DNA of 21,473 nt. Source: Bacillota bacterium (GTDB taxonomy: Bacteria; Bacillota; Clostridia; Christensenellales; Aristaeellaceae). The notes beneath the pieces are model-generated. The model did not search any database. It saw only the letters and a program-made list of their open reading frames with translations, and was not told the origin of the DNA. The stretch lies in the NCBI GenBank assembly GCA_023416655.1, contig JAEZHK010000010.1, forward strand, positions 1 through 21,473, written 5' to 3'. Every line of letters starts with the position of its first letter. Position 1 is the stretch's first letter. Of the stretch, positions 20,488 through 21,473 are shown piece after piece. Position numbers and translations under genes: made by a program.

Positions 20488-21378
20488 CTACAGCACATTT
20501 TCCGGTTTGAAGGTGTTGCGCACGTTGAAATATGAGACGATCAGGATGATGATGGTCAAGACCACCGCGACCGCCGCGCCAAGCCCGAGCTTGTTGCGAA
20601 TGAAGGATTCCTCGTACATGGTCAAGGCCAGCGTCTCACTGGAGCGGTATGGCCCGCCCTTGGTCATGACCCAGATCGAGTCGAAGACCTTGAAGCTGTT
20701 GACCAGCGACATCAGAAGGATCACGATGGACGTGGGCTTCAGAAGCGGAAACACGACCTTGGTGTACATCTGAAGCTTCCCCGCGCCCTCGATGGTCGCG
20801 GCCTCGATGGGCGAGCAGTCGATGTTTTTGATGCCCACGATGAAGAGCAGCAGGTTCATGCCGATGCCCTGCCACACGCTGCAGCCGATCATGATGAACG
20901 TGTTGACGCGGGGCAGCGCCAGCCAGTCGCTCACCCATTCCTTCAGCCCCATCATCCCGAAGAGCTGCGGCAAACCGTACACCGAGATCATAGACCGGAT
21001 GATGATGCCCGCGATGGTGGCGGACAGCACGTTCGGGAAATAAAAGATGTTCTTGAAGAGCGACAGGTGCTTGGACTGGGTAATGAGAATGGCCAGCATC
21101 AGCGGGATGGCAAACGAGATCACCAGCGAGCTGACCACCCAGATCAGCGTGTTGATGAGGGAGATCGAAAAATTCGGGTCCTGAAACAGGTAGCGGTAGT
21201 TCTCAAGGCCGGTAAACACCGGCGGAGAGAATCCGTCCGATTCAAAAAAGCTCAGCCAGCCCGTATAGAAGATCGAGCTGACGAAGAAAACGCCGATCAA
21301 AAGCACCGCCGGAAGCAGGTACAGGTAATTGGTCCAACTCGCGTTTCTGCGCTGAACCGCCGCGCCTTTCATAGACAC
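20488..21378 (-). CDS. Carbohydrate ABC transporter permease (UgpA/MsmF type)
   Basis: The protein is 296 aa when started at GTG 21378, with GGAGG (21389-21393) 10 nt upstream. ATG 21372, two codons later, is an alternative, and the open frame further upstream is hairpin sequence. YLYLLPAVLLIGVFFVSSIF is the first membrane segment. The EAA loop is PIEAATIEGAGKLQMYTKV followed by FPLLKPTSIV, and VFDSIWVMTKGGPYRSSETL with the C-terminal segment complete the UgpA/MsmF pattern. It is unlike the LplB-type permease at 11513, so the two importers are not recent duplicates. Its binding-protein gene is expected just beyond the right edge. Confidence 0.92.
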   Translation of the reverse strand: MSMKGAAVQRRNASWTNYLYLLPAVLLIGVFFVSSIFYTGWLSFFESDGFSPPVFTGLENYRYLFQDPNFSISLINTLIWVVSSLVISFAIPLMLAILITQSKHLSLFKNIFYFPNVLSATIAGIIIRSMISVYGLPQLFGMMGLKEWVSDWLALPRVNTFIMIGCSVWQGIGMNLLLFIVGIKNIDCSPIEAATIEGAGKLQMYTKVVFPLLKPTSIVILLMSLVNSFKVFDSIWVMTKGGPYRSSETLALTMYEESFIRNKLGLGAAVAVVLTIIILIVSYFNVRNTFKPENVL

Positions 21379-21402
21379 GAAAGCACACCCTCCTCGTCTC
21401 AC

Positions 21403-21422
21403 GGATGGGGCGTGCCCCATCC
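21403..21422. other. Stem-loop in front of the UgpA-type permease gene
   Basis: GGATGGGGC (21403-21411) and GCCCCATCC (21414-21422) form a perfect 9-bp stem with a 2-nt gap. A second small one, CGCCT/AGGCG, follows at 21423-21437. They resemble in style the hairpins around the other binding-protein gene and may lie between an off-window binding-protein gene and this permease. Confidence 0.5.
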
Positions 21423-21473
21423 CGCCTATTGAAGGCGGCCGGCCCCCCGGGGGGGCCCCCCCCCGCCCCCGCG

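Noticed and set aside
21438..21473. G/C homopolymer palindrome at the right edge as a biological element
   Set aside because: Runs of G and C at a contig end are more simply an assembly or sequencing artefact.

Overview
The window looks like GC-rich chromosomal DNA from a gut-type, carbohydrate-scavenging member of the Bacillota (Clostridia), probably a metagenome contig, since its right end runs into a G/C homopolymer tract. The reasons are strong AGGAGG-type ribosome binding sites with ATG, GTG and TTG starts, sigma-A-like promoters, two ABC sugar importers of the LplB/YtcP and UgpA/UgpE types without their own ATPases, intracellular glycosidases, a ROK regulator, CutC, LarE and a YheO/DauR-type regulator. 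The lineage is inference; no rRNA or tRNA gene is present.

Layout. (1) 1-2879, minus strand: a YheO-type PAS/HTH regulator whose stop codon abuts the start of an N-acyl-D-amino-acid deacylase. After a 168-nt gap comes the 5' third of a probable cyanophycin synthetase (cphA) that runs off the left edge. (2) 2880-3514: the regulator's promoter, then a decayed HxlR-type regulator with several lesions and a possible antisense oxidoreductase remnant. (3) 3511-4434, plus strand: a textbook consensus promoter driving an orphan larE. (4) 4622-12454, minus strand: a five-gene glycan operon consisting of two permeases (LplB-type, then YtcP-type), a solute-binding protein, a large duplicated transglutaminase-fold protein, and a GH29 alpha-L-fucosidase overlapping it by 4 nt. 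The binding-protein gene is flanked on both sides by dense arrays of non-identical stem-loops. (5) 12673-16289, plus strand, divergent from operon 4: a degenerate ROK repressor, a 101-aa protein with a Cys/His cluster, a CcdA/DsbD-like membrane protein carrying two CxxC thioredoxin-like domains, and CutC. A short remnant of what looks like an ion-channel/TrkA-type tail follows. (6) 16466-21473, minus strand: a second glycan operon with two UgpA/UgpE-type permeases and a GH38 alpha-mannosidase; its binding protein presumably lies beyond the right edge.

How they fit together. Operons 4 and 6 suggest import of fucosylated and mannosylated oligosaccharides (host or plant glycans) followed by cytoplasmic trimming. 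The ROK protein transcribed divergently from operon 4 is its likely repressor, and TTAACA repeats in the shared promoter are the candidate operator. The ROK gene also heads a redox/metal-flavoured group (membrane dithiol relay plus CutC). The left end suggests D-amino-acid or acyl-amino-acid turnover next to storage of nitrogen as cyanophycin. I did not find a system I can call entirely new. The least explained items are the duplicated transglutaminase-fold protein coupled to a fucosidase, the stem-loop arrays, and the ROK/CHIH-C/dithiol-relay/CutC cluster.
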